A stretch of 18,840 nucleotides of DNA, taken from the NCBI GenBank assembly GCA_027604665.1, contig JADGIZ010000230.1, positions 1 through 18,840 of the forward strand. Direction: 5' to 3'. Under the pieces are notes generated by a model. It ran no database searches, was not told where the DNA came from, and worked only from the letters and a program-made list of their open reading frames with translations. Both the position numbers and the translations under genes were made by a program. This DNA is from Polyrhizophydium stewartii. Its lineage: Eukaryota > Chytridiomycota > Chytridiomycetes > Rhizophydiales. Below, piece after piece: positions 7,631-18,000 of this stretch (positions are counted from its first letter, which is position 1; every line of letters begins with the position of its first letter).

Positions 7631-10600
7631 ATGAGCTCGGACCCGCCAAACAACACCGGCGCTGCAGCGCGGCCAGCAGGGCAGGGCCTCGACGCCGCTG
7701 TCGCCGCCTCCGCCTCCGCCTCCGCTTCCACCTCTGCCGCTGCACCGGCGCCGGGAACTCCCAGCAGCCATGCGCCCGCAGCCGCAGGTGGTCTCCATCC
7801 CGCGGCAGCCGCCACGGCCGGGCTGCGCACGCCGTCGCGGTCGGCGTCGCCCGCCGCCACCGACACGGCGAGCAGCAGGTCGGTGATCCACCTGCGCGCA
7901 TACCCTCACAAGGAGCCCCACGACCGCCGCGGCACCGCATGCTGACCTCCGCGGCCTGCTCTTGCCTCCCTCAGCCCCTTCAGGCCCGAGTCGCCGCTGC
8001 GCTCGGCAGGTGATCCAACGAGCGCCACGGCTGGTGAGGCTGCCGATGTTGTGCTGCGCCTTGTCGGCGGCGTCGGACCCCATGCGGCTCACACTGCGCC
8101 GCCAGATGCGCAGGCTGCTCCGGGACCCACCGTCGAGCAGCTGCTGCGCCAGGTCGACCGATACCGCGAGAAGCTCGCCAACGGCATGCGCGAGTTCAAG
8201 AAGGTGCGTTCTGCTCCATCTCGGCTCCTGGTTTGATCTCTGCATCCCCCACTGTCGGTGTGCTGAGGCGGCCGGCCCGCGCAGCTCGCCGAGGAGAACG
8301 AGAGGCTGCGGGCCGAGGTCAGGACCCTTCGAACTGAGCAACAGCGGCCGGCGTTCCGGCCCGGCGAGTCTCCCGAGGAAGTCGCTGCGCTGAGGTCGCG
8401 CAACCAGACCCTCGAGAAGGAGATTGGCCAGCTTCGCTTCAACGCCAAGCTCAAGATCAAGCAGCTGCAGAAGGAGATCCAGTCCGCACGCGGCGGGTCG
8501 GGGGCATCGACGCCCGCCATCGACATCTCGCTCGGCGCGGACGGCACTGACTCTGTCGAGCATGCGCGGATCGCCGAACTCGAGGAGACGCTGCAAAAGT
8601 CGGCCGAGGCCAACGATGCGCTCACCCGCCAAGTGCACTCGCTCAACGATGCGCTGCTCAAGGCCGAGGAAAAGGCCATGGCCGATATTGCGGCGCTCCA
8701 GCGCCAGCACGCCGTCGAGCTCGATGCCTTCCAGGTCCGCCTGTCCGCGTCGCAGGACCGCCACGAGCCGCCGGCCATTTCCACGGCGCGAACACCGGCA
8801 TCCGCGGACGGCTTGCCGGACAGCTCGCAGCTGCTGAGCCGAGTTGCAGCCCTTGCATCCAACTTTGCGCCGCATGACGAGACCCGCTCGCTTGACCCAA
8901 AGAACCCGCTGGCCGTGCTGGATCTGGTCACAGACTACTTTGCCAACACGTCGCCGCGCGACCCCGAGGCAGCCCAGGACCAGCTGGTGCTCCTGCAGTC
9001 TGCAAACAACTCTCTGCGCAACCGGCTGTCAGGAAAGGCCGATGCGTCCCCCGACGGTGTAGACCGCCAGGCGCTTTTCGACCGCATCGCTGCGCTCGAA
9101 GGCCAGCTCGCGGCTGTTAGTGGCGGCCCTGCAACGACCCAGAGTGCCGACGATGCCGCGGGCCAGGCGCGATCCCAGCCTGCCGGCCAGCCGACTGCCG
9201 AGTCCGATCCGGCACGACGACTGCGCGCACAGCTCGCAGAAGAGCGTGCGCGATCGTTGCAGCTGCGGAACCAGCTGAGCGAGGCGCAGTCACGGCTGAG
9301 CGCCGCCGAATCGGGGTCGGAGATAGGAAGCGCGCGGGAGTCCGAGGCCACACAGCCCGTAAACAGCCTCGTGCAGGAGCTGCAGCGAGCGCGAGATGAC
9401 GCCAAGGCTGCCGCCGACGCGCGAGCGCAGCTTGAGATCAAGATCGCCGAGCTGCAAGAACTCGTCGCGGCGTTGCAGCAGGCAAACAGCAGCTACGAGG
9501 CAGCTGCGGTGCGGGCTCGGCACATGTGCCGATGTGCATTTGATTCGACTGCTGACTTGAATGCGGAATGCGCGACAGGGGTCCGGCAACCTGTCGGCCA
9601 TTGAGCAGCGCAATTTCACTCTCGAGGAACAGGTGCGCGAGCCGTGTGTCGAGAGTGGTGCGCTGAGCTTACTGTCTGCTTACCAATGCTTGGCTTGCAT
9701 GGAAACAGCTCAAAGACTTCCGCATCCAGATCGCGAACCGCAATCGCGAGCTGGCCACGGCGCAGGAGACCATTGCGGCCAAAACTGGTCGGCACACCGC
9801 GCTGCCTTGTGATGTGTGTTTGGGTGCCCATCTGACAAGCCGAGGTGTTGCATCTGCTGGGCTGCAGCCGAATACGAGAAGCTGCAGAAGGAGCACGAGG
9901 ACCGTGTGCGCAAGCTCAAGGGGCTGCTTCTGGCGGCAAACAAGAGCATCACCGAATCCAAGAAGCTGATGGGCCAGCGCGAAGCCGAGACCGAGGAGCT
10001 CAAGTCTCGGCTTGAAGCCAGCCTGGCTGCGGAGCAGGAGCTACGCGAGCGCAACGACCATCTGCAAAGTGCGCTGTGGCTGAGGCTTAGGCTGGGAGTA
10101 GCGCATCTGGCTGACGCACGTCGCTGATGCTGAACCGCCGATGCAGAGACTGTTGAGCGCATGAGCAGCGAGACACTCGATGACCGGGACGCACGCCAGA
10201 TGCAGCTGCAGGACCTCCAGAAGCAGCTTACCGCTGCGCGCGCAGAGGCTGCAGATGTGCGCGCCGAGTTCCAGAGCTACAAGGTGCGCGCGGCAGCCGC
10301 GCTTCAAAAGTCGAGCACAAGCGCGGTCGAGCGCCGTGCAGCGGACCTCGAGGAGATCCGCGTCAGGCTCGAGCGCGAGACTCTGTGCGTCCTCTAGTGG
10401 CTCTGAGCCGCGGTCCAAATCGATGGCTGACGGGCCTCTGGTTGTCGCTGCGCAGTGACCAACAGGAGCAGCTGGCACAGGCTCAAACGCGCTTCAGGGC
10501 ACTTGAAGTCGACCTGGCGACGGCGTTGGACCAGCTTGCGATTGCAGACGCCAACATCAAGCGTCTTGAGCGCAGCGACGCCGAGATGCAGACTCTCAAG

Positions 10601-11761
10601 CTCGAAGTCGAGTCGCTGAACCGCAAGCTCGCGCTTGAGAAGCAGCTGCACGAGCAAGGTGCGCTGCGCTGTTGACACGAAATCGGCGCGACGAAAAGAG
10701 CCCGAGTGTTGACAACAATCAGCCATCACGTCGCTCGAGCTGAGCCATGCCACTGCGCTGGAGCAGCTCAAGGCTCAGGCTTCCGCAGCGCCGAGTGAGC
10801 AGCGCCCGTCCAGCCTTGCATCAGCGGCGAACCCATCCGACGCAGCCTCCAGTGCCACCATCGAGGTGCGTCTCAAGCTGAAATGCTTGAACCACACGTT
10901 GCTTTGTGGATGCTTCCTGCTGATGCTGCTCTCCAGGCGTTGCAGAGCGAGATTATCGCGCTCAAGGAGCAGCTCGCGCGCACACTCGCGGATCTCGAGC
11001 GCCATCGCAAGTCGTCGGGCCACCGCGACAGCATCTCGAGCGACACATCGCGCTCGGCAGGTGCCGCGGGCGGACCGGCACCCGCGACGCCAACCGCGAT
11101 AACGTCGGCCGTGCTGCCGACGCCGCTCTCGCGCACCATGTCTGCGCACTCGTCGCATTGGGGCGAGGCTGTGCCAGGTCTGGCTCGCAACGGCTCCTTC
11201 TCGGCACACAACGCCATCAGCTCGTACAAGGAGAAGGAGTATCAGCTGCAGATCCAGCAGCTGCAGGAAGTGCTCACCGAGAACGAGGCCGAAATCGAAC
11301 GGCTGCACAGTCAAGAGAAGGTGCGATGAGGCTGCATGCTTGGTTTCATTCAACTACCAGTACTTGCGATGGCTGAGACGGCATCTCCATCTTGCTCGCG
11401 CGCTTTTTTGCCCATTGCAGCTGCTCAAGGAGGAGCTCAGGCGAATCGACCGCATGGAAAAGCGGCAGGACCTCAGCGTCGAGTATCTCAAGAACGTGGT
11501 GCTCTCGTTCATTGAATCCGACGTCAAAGAAGTGGGTTATCCGCGCAGCCAACACGCTGATCGAAGCAGTTTGAGCAGTTGCTGACGGGTTATATTCATC
11601 GTCCCCACCCCCTCTTACCAAACTGCCAAAACAACAAAAAGCCGCTCGTGCCCATCATCGCACAGATCCTGCATCTGTCGCCCGACGAGGCGCAGCGTGT
11701 GAGGAAAAAGGTGCATCGCCCCGAGGACGACAGCATCATCCCCAGCTTTGGCTTTTTCTGA
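7631..11761 (+). CDS. GRIP-domain golgin (IMH1/golgin-97/golgin-245 class), 12 exons
   Basis: GRIP golgins are long coiled-coil tethers anchored to the trans-Golgi by Arl1-GTP binding to the C-terminal GRIP domain. Inferred exons are 7631-7878, 7975-8203, 8285-9508, 9579-9632, 9709-9787, 9868-10068, 10147-10384, 10456-10658, 10723-10865, 10937-11320, 11421-11531 and 11642-11761; they sum to 1077 residues with every phase agreeing. The N-terminal 100 residues or so are A/S/P-rich and disordered. Coiled coil follows from about VEQLLRQVDRYREKLANGMR, with heptad-rich segments such as LAEENERLRAEVRTL, LRAQLAEERARSLQLRNQL and EYEKLQKEHEDRVRKLKGLL. A serine-rich break lies in exon 10. The GRIP domain spans exons 11-12: LSVEYLKNVVLSFIESDVKE (1019-1038) then PLVPIIAQILHLSPDEAQRV. 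Tyr1023 is the conserved Arl1-contacting position. Intron 1 has an atypical GTCGGT donor at 7879 and is the weakest junction. The last intron (11532-11641) splits the GRIP domain. Confidence 0.9.
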
Positions 11762-12059
11762 TTGAGGAATGAACAGAAGCGAGTATTGGTGACGATGATG
11801 ATGACGATGATGACGATGATGGCGATGATGGCGATGATGATGAGAGATGGTGCAATGCGAAGTAGCGACATGCACCCGCCCCCGCCCCAAAAGGGTTTCA
11901 TTGAGCAGAATTGTCGAGAAGCTTTGGGCGTGGGCGGGCAGACGGGCTTCGAGATGAACAGGCAAGTCGGCTGCGCGGAGAAGCGAGAGATGAAGCAAGG
12001 CGGCCGCACGTACACGCACACACGGCCCGAGACGGCACTCCAGAGCCCGCCATGTCCTT
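11762..12059. other. Convergent 3' spacer, golgin / SNT1, with GAT microsatellite
   Basis: These 298 bp lie between the two stop codons. They hold the trinucleotide repeat at 11791-11845, a short C-rich tract (11877-11888) and no recognisable gene. Translations across the stretch are low-complexity only. Confidence 0.6.
11791..11845. repeat. Imperfect GAT/GAC trinucleotide microsatellite
   Basis: About eighteen units of GATGAT, GACGAT or GGCGAT are seen directly, in non-coding DNA between two converging genes. The tract is likely length-polymorphic. Confidence 0.85.
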
Positions 12060-15000
12060 CTATGGGCTCTCAATGTCGCCCCCGCCGCTCAGCGGTCCCA
12101 TGACGATATTGCGCAGCGATGGAATCGTGATCGAGTGGCGAATGGGCGGCACGGCCGGCTCCGGCGCAGAGGACGCAGGCTCCTGCGCCGCGGAGGGAGC
12201 TGCAGCTTGTTCCGAGGCCGGCTGCGACTCTCGGTCGGGCAGCGGCGCCGACATTGGTGCCGGCGTCGGGAGCCGGGCTGGCGCGGCGTCGTCCTGGTGT
12301 GCAGGCACGCTGTCCGCGGGTGGGATGCTGGGCTGCTCCGCGTTGCCATTGGCAGGCTGCTCGTGGCTGGGCGTGTGGTCGTGCGCAGAGCCGTGCGACT
12401 GGGCGTAGGCGTGCAGCTGCGTGTACGACAACGTCGGGATCGACAGGCGGTGGTGCGGGTTGTGCCCCGAGAACGCGCCGTGCTCGCGGTACTGGCTTGA
12501 CGCAGCCGAGAGAAGCGGCTGGGGCGGCGGCGCCGACGTAAACGCCAGGTGCGAGTGCGAGTGCCTGCGCTGGTGCGCTGCCTGCGGCGCCAGGTGCGGC
12601 GAGTGGCCCGACGCGCTGTGTGCAAAGCGCGACATGGGCGGCGGGTACTGGACCGTCGGCGACGCCGGCGGCTGCGCGGCGGGCTGCGTGTGCGGCGGCT
12701 GCGCGTACTGCTGCGGCGGGGACGGGCGGATCCCGCCGTGCGGGTGCGACGCAACCGGATACACTGGCGGATACGACGGCGGTGCATCGGTCACCGGGCT
12801 TGCCGCGATCGCAGGCGTGTACGCGTACGACTGGGTCGCATACGCGGCCGTATGCGGCGGGTACATGGACGTGGGCGGCAGCGGCGGCGCCTGGAAGCGC
12901 GTCCGGGGCGACGCGGCCAAGGAGCTGACGGGAGCGGCCTGCGCGGCGGTTGCCGCCGCCGTTGCGTACTGCCCATCGTGCTGATGCGGATGCTGGGGCG
13001 GCAGCGGTCCGCGGAACCCGCCATGGGTCGGCACAGGCGGGTAGGTGTGGCTTGTTGCATGCGGCGAGTGGGCAAACGGGCTCCATGCACCGGGAGCACC
13101 AGATGAAGGAGGAAGCGGCTGCTCGTGGTGAAGGGCGAGGTGCGCCGGGGGCTGCGGCGGGTAGTGGTGCTGCGGCGGATGGTGCTGGTGCGCCGAGTGG
13201 TGGTGCGTCGATTGCGCCTGCGTGTGCGGCAGAGGATGAGCGGCAGCCGCTGCAGCCGCAGCCTCGGCCGCCGGATCGTCGATGAAAGCAGACCCCGCCA
13301 GGCCTTGCACGCGGGGATCGCGCATATCAATCTCGTCAACCTCGCTCTCTCCTGCGCCTGGCTGTCGCGGTGGCGGTGGCGGCGCGCCGGCGTCGTCGAA
13401 TGCATGTCCGTTCTTCTCCAGCACCTTGTCCAACTCCAGCCGCTCGCGGTAGTTGTGGTAGTAGTTGCGCACCTGGATGGCCGACTTGGTGCCAATCATC
13501 TTGGAGATCACGTCCCAGTTGCGTCCGTGCTGCGCGAGGCCCTTGAGGAACTCGCCGCGCTCTCCCACAGACCAGTAAGAGATAGTCTTGCGAGGGGGCT
13601 GCTGCTGCTGCTGCTGCGCTTGCTGTTGCTGCTGCGCTTGCTGCTGTGTCTGCGGCGCCTGTGGCAGCAACTGCGGCATCGCATACTGCGGGTGCGGCGG
13701 CGACGGCGAGACGTACGGCGCGCCAACACCCTGCCCAGGAACCTGGTGAGCAGGCAGGTGGCGCAGTTGCTGCAGGTGCTGCAGGTGCTGCAGGTGCTGC
13801 TGCTGTTGCAGAAGAAGCGCCTGCTGCGACGGCTGACCCGGCTGGTGGGGGAGGGGATACTGCATAACAGGCCCGCCGCGGCTCGGCGAGATGCCCTCCT
13901 CAACAATCTCCGACTCGTCCGTGAGCGCAGCCGGATGCCGCGGCGCAGCGCGCAGCGGGAGCTGTGCATGCGGTGCCCCGGCCGCTGCTGCCGCCGCCGC
14001 GGCCAGCTCGGCAGCCGATGTGATCGAGACAACCCTAGCGTTTGACGCGTCGTGGTCTCCAGGTATGTGCGTGGCGGTAGATGCATGCACACCAGCATCG
14101 TGGACATGCACAGCGATAGACGTCTGGATCTGTGCAGCCGCGAGCGCAGGCGATGGTGACTGCCTCACGGCCGTCGAGGTCGTAGGAAGCGGCGGCGCAG
14201 CCGATGAAGCAGGCGCAACCGGCAGCTGCAAGATGGATCCCGAGGACGTCTTCTTGCGCTGCTGCTTACGTTTGCGCTTTTCGGCGTCGTCGACGGCGGG
14301 GCTTGGTGCACCAGCAGGGCTCGGCGCATTCGCAGGCGAAGGCTGCTCAGAGGCAACCACCGTGCGCGGCCGCTTGCGGCTCGTCGCCGCGGCCGCGTCC
14401 GAGTCGACGCCGCCGTCAGCGCTGGCCTCGGCATCCAGAAACTCGAACTGCGCCGCCTCGGCTGCCAGCGTGGCGGCCGATGGAGCGTCGGCTGCAGATG
14501 CGATCGCGTCGGCGCCAGCCTGGCCAGAGGCAGCGCCCGCGCCGCCCTGGTCGTTTGCTGCCGAGACATCCGAAGGACGCTTGCGCTTGCCTGACTCCTT
14601 CTTCTTGCCCTTGCGTTTGCCTGTCGCATCGCCACTTTTGCCTGATGCACCGGCACCAGCTGATGCACCACCACCCGCGCCGCCTGCGGCACCGGCACCG
14701 GCAGAAGCGGCGGCGGCGGCAGCAGCAGCAGCAGCGGCAGAGGCCTCCTCGCGGACCTTGCGCCGGTGGTTGTTGTAGAACGTGCGGCATTGATCCGCCG
14801 TCTTGGTGCCGACCATGGCCGCGACGGTGTCGAAGCTGCGACCGACAAACTCAAAGGCATGCAGCGCCTTGGCCTTCTCCTCCTCCGTCCAGTGGTCATC
14901 GTAGACGGCAGGGGCTGCCGAAGCTGAAGCTTCGCGCCATGCCTCGTCGGGCGTGACGGGCGAGGCGGCCATGGAGCGGCTGCCAGCGCTGCCCATGTTG

Positions 15001-18000
15001 TGTCTCGCCGAAGCGGCAAGTGCGGCGGCGTTGCCCGACGAGACTCCGCCCGCGCGCTTCTTGCTCTTGCCCGCCGGCCGCATCGGCTGGCCGGACGGGC
15101 CGGGATCGTCGCCCGCAGAGTCGTCGCCGGCTAGATCATTGAGCAACGGCCACGCGAGCTGCGGCCGCACGGGAACAATCTCCTCGTCGGGCCGCAACAG
15201 ATACGTCTTGTAAAAGTTGGGCGTGATCTCGGTCTGGAGCTTCTCTTTGCGTCTTCTGCCGCGACCCATGCCGCCCGTCTGGCGTAGCAGCTGCTTGAAC
15301 CGAAGGTTGACCTTTTCGCGGTAAAAGTAGTGGATGCAGTCGAACGTTGACTTGTGCGGCAAAAACGAGGAGATCTTGGAGAACTCCTTGCCGTACTGGA
15401 TCAGCTTGACGCGGAAGATGTCGCGCTCCTCGTCGTTCCAGCTCATGTCCATCCTGGCGTTGAACGCCGCGAGCTCCGCGGCCGGGTCATACACGCGGTG
15501 ATTGTTGTTGACAAACGCCAGCCGCTTGCGCTCCTCGGGATCGACGATCATGGGCGGGTCCTTGACGGAGCGCAGGAGCTGGCTCTCTTCGAGCTCCTGC
15601 TGGGTTTTGAACTGCGCAAGGACCGTCTGGTACTCTGCCTCGGAGTAGACCTTGTCCGAGTTGAGCCCCGTGCGGCGCGTCGAGCGGCCCGTGACGGGCG
15701 GGACCAGCGAGTCGCTTTCGTTGGCGCGCGCGGCAGGGCCAGCACCGGATCGGCCAGAGCTGGCCAGCGTGCCAGACGCTTGGCCAAGCTCCTTTTTCTT
15801 TGTCTTGGCATCGAGCTTGTCGATCCTGCGGCGCCACGGCCCAACGAGCCGCCGGTACTCGAAGCAAAGGTCCTCCTCGAGCTCGGCGCGGGATAGCATC
15901 TGCTCGCGCACATGGTTGACAATGTGCGGGCGGATCCTGGCGTGCGTGGCGATGTTCTCGGCGTAAAAGTCATAGTCAGACGGCTTGGAGCCGACGACTC
16001 TCGAGAACTGCGTGTTGGACGCAACCGTCTTGTCACGCACAAACAGCCGCTTTCCCAGCTCGCCAGCGAGCGCCTTGTTCTCACGCAGGATTCGCTCGAC
16101 GAGGCCCTCGTGCGAGTCGGGCTCCACGTCGTTGTGCGCGCAGCGGCGCGGGCGCAGATCCTCGAGGATGAGATCGGGCAAGTGGGGCCGCAGCTCAGAT
16201 GGCGGCTTCCGGCGCGGCGTGCTCTGGGCCGCAGTCGCGCTCTGGGACGACAGCGGCTCGCGGGCACTCGAGACGCCTGACTGGGACCGCAGGATGCCGT
16301 TGACGCCTTCGGCGGCCACCAGCGCGCCAGAGGCCTGCTCGTCGGCCCCATCTCCAGCTGGCGTCGATTCTGCTGCTCGCTCGGCGGCCTGGGCGGCGGC
16401 CTCTTCGGCAGCGGCGGCAGCCTCTTCGGCCTCGGCAGCTTCCTTTGCAAGCTTCTCGCGGAGCGCCACCAGAGACCGCTCGTACTTTGCGATCTCGTTG
16501 TCGACAAACTCGATCTGCTCCTCGATGCACTTTTGGTCGTATGCATCCTCGTCGTCTTCGTCGTCTTCCGAGTCCGACTCGGTGTCTGACGACGACGCGG
16601 GCTCGCGCGCTTGGTCCGCATCCGCATCGGCATCAACGTCGGCATCAGCGTCAGCGTCGGCATCCGCATCCGCATCGGCATCGGCATCTGCCTCGTTGTC
16701 CTGCTTGTCCTGGCTCAGGCGGGAAACCGGAGCAAAGCCGCGAGGCGGGTGCGGCCCTGATTTGATGAGCATCGGGCGTGCCGGCTGCGGGCGATCTGGC
16801 AAGCTTTCCGATTTGGAAAGCAGATAGCTGGTGCCGGCTCCAACGTGCATGTGCGAGAGCCTTGCGTCGTCGAACATGTCATGGCCGAAAACGCCCGGAC
16901 GGCCAGCAGCCAGCGGGTAGCCGATTTCAGAGCCGTAGCGAGCCGATGTCGAGCGAAAGCCGAGCATGGACGGGTGGAGGCGGTCAAGCTCTCTGCCTCG
17001 GCCAAAGCCATGGTCGGGCGATGCGAGGCCTTCGTGTGTGCTCGAAAGCGACTTGCGGCGCTTCTGCACAGACATGGAGGCCAGCAGGCTCGGCGGCGCA
17101 GAATGCGAGGGGCCAAAGTGGGCGTGCGGGTGGGGCATCGGCTCGGGGAGAGGTGGCTGCGGCTGCGGCCGAGTTCCCAGTGCTGGCGAAGCTTCGAGGT
17201 GCTGCGGGAGCTGTGGGATCTGCTGCGACAGCACTGGTTGGGGAAGAGGTTGCTGCGGCGGCTGCGAAAGCGGAAGCTGCTGGGACTGCTGCTGCGGCGG
17301 CGGAGGAGGCGGAGGAAGCTGTTGCGGTGGCAGCGGCTGCTGCAACGGCTGCGACGGCCCGGTGGGACCAACGTGGTGCGGCATCATGGGTGGCGAAGCC
17401 ATTTGGGGGCGGTAGTCCGCGGGCATGAGGGGCTCAGGACCAAGCGGGCGGGCGTACGGACCTCGGCGATCGTATGCGGGCTGGTAGGGCACGGGCTGGC
17501 GCGGCGGCGGATAATCGTCGACGAGCCGAGCACGCGGCGGCACCGGAGGCTGTGGTGGCGGCATCGGCGGCGGCGGTGATCTGGGGCGGCCGGGACCATA
17601 GAGGTCGCGCGCAGCGCGCGGCGGGAAGAAGTCGCGGTCTCGGTCGCGGTCTGGGTAGAAGCTGGCGACAGAGGCGGAATAGGGGGTGAGTGCATACTGT
17701 CAGACGCAGGCGTCGACTGCGCCGTCAGGCATAGCATTGCCGCGCTACGAAGTTTGCGGCACTCACGGGCGGAGCGCATCGTCGCGCGGTCGTAGCGCAT
17801 CATCCCGCGGGCGGAGCGCATCGTCCCTTGGCCGGCCAAAGTCGCGCGGCGGGCGGTCGCGATCGCGGTCGCGGTCACGGTCGCGGTCACGGTCGCGGTC
17901 ACGGTCGCGGTCTCGCTCCCAGTCGCGATCACGGTCGCGGTCCAAGCGGCCAGGACGGTCAAGGTCGCGCTCGCGCTCGCGATCTCGGTCGCGATCTCGG

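Noticed and set aside
7007..8875. 622-codon minus-strand open frame opposite the golgin 5' half
   Set aside because: Only the segment from about 7233 down is recognisable, as RAD51C exon 2. The rest is the complement of golgin coiled-coil exons with GC-driven openness.
11790..11850. Poly-Met/Thr or poly-His peptides read from the GAT repeat
   Set aside because: The tract is a microsatellite in the spacer between stop codons, with no supporting gene structure.
12135..12984. Plus-strand Gly/Cys-rich frames resembling cysteine-rich secreted proteins
   Set aside because: They have no start context or cysteine spacing pattern, and they are complements of the Pro/His/Gln-rich SNT1 tail.
13125..14045. 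Plus-strand leucine/arginine-rich frame inside SNT1
   Set aside because: It is antisense to the third SANT domain and polyQ region. The composition follows from complementing CAG and CCN codons.
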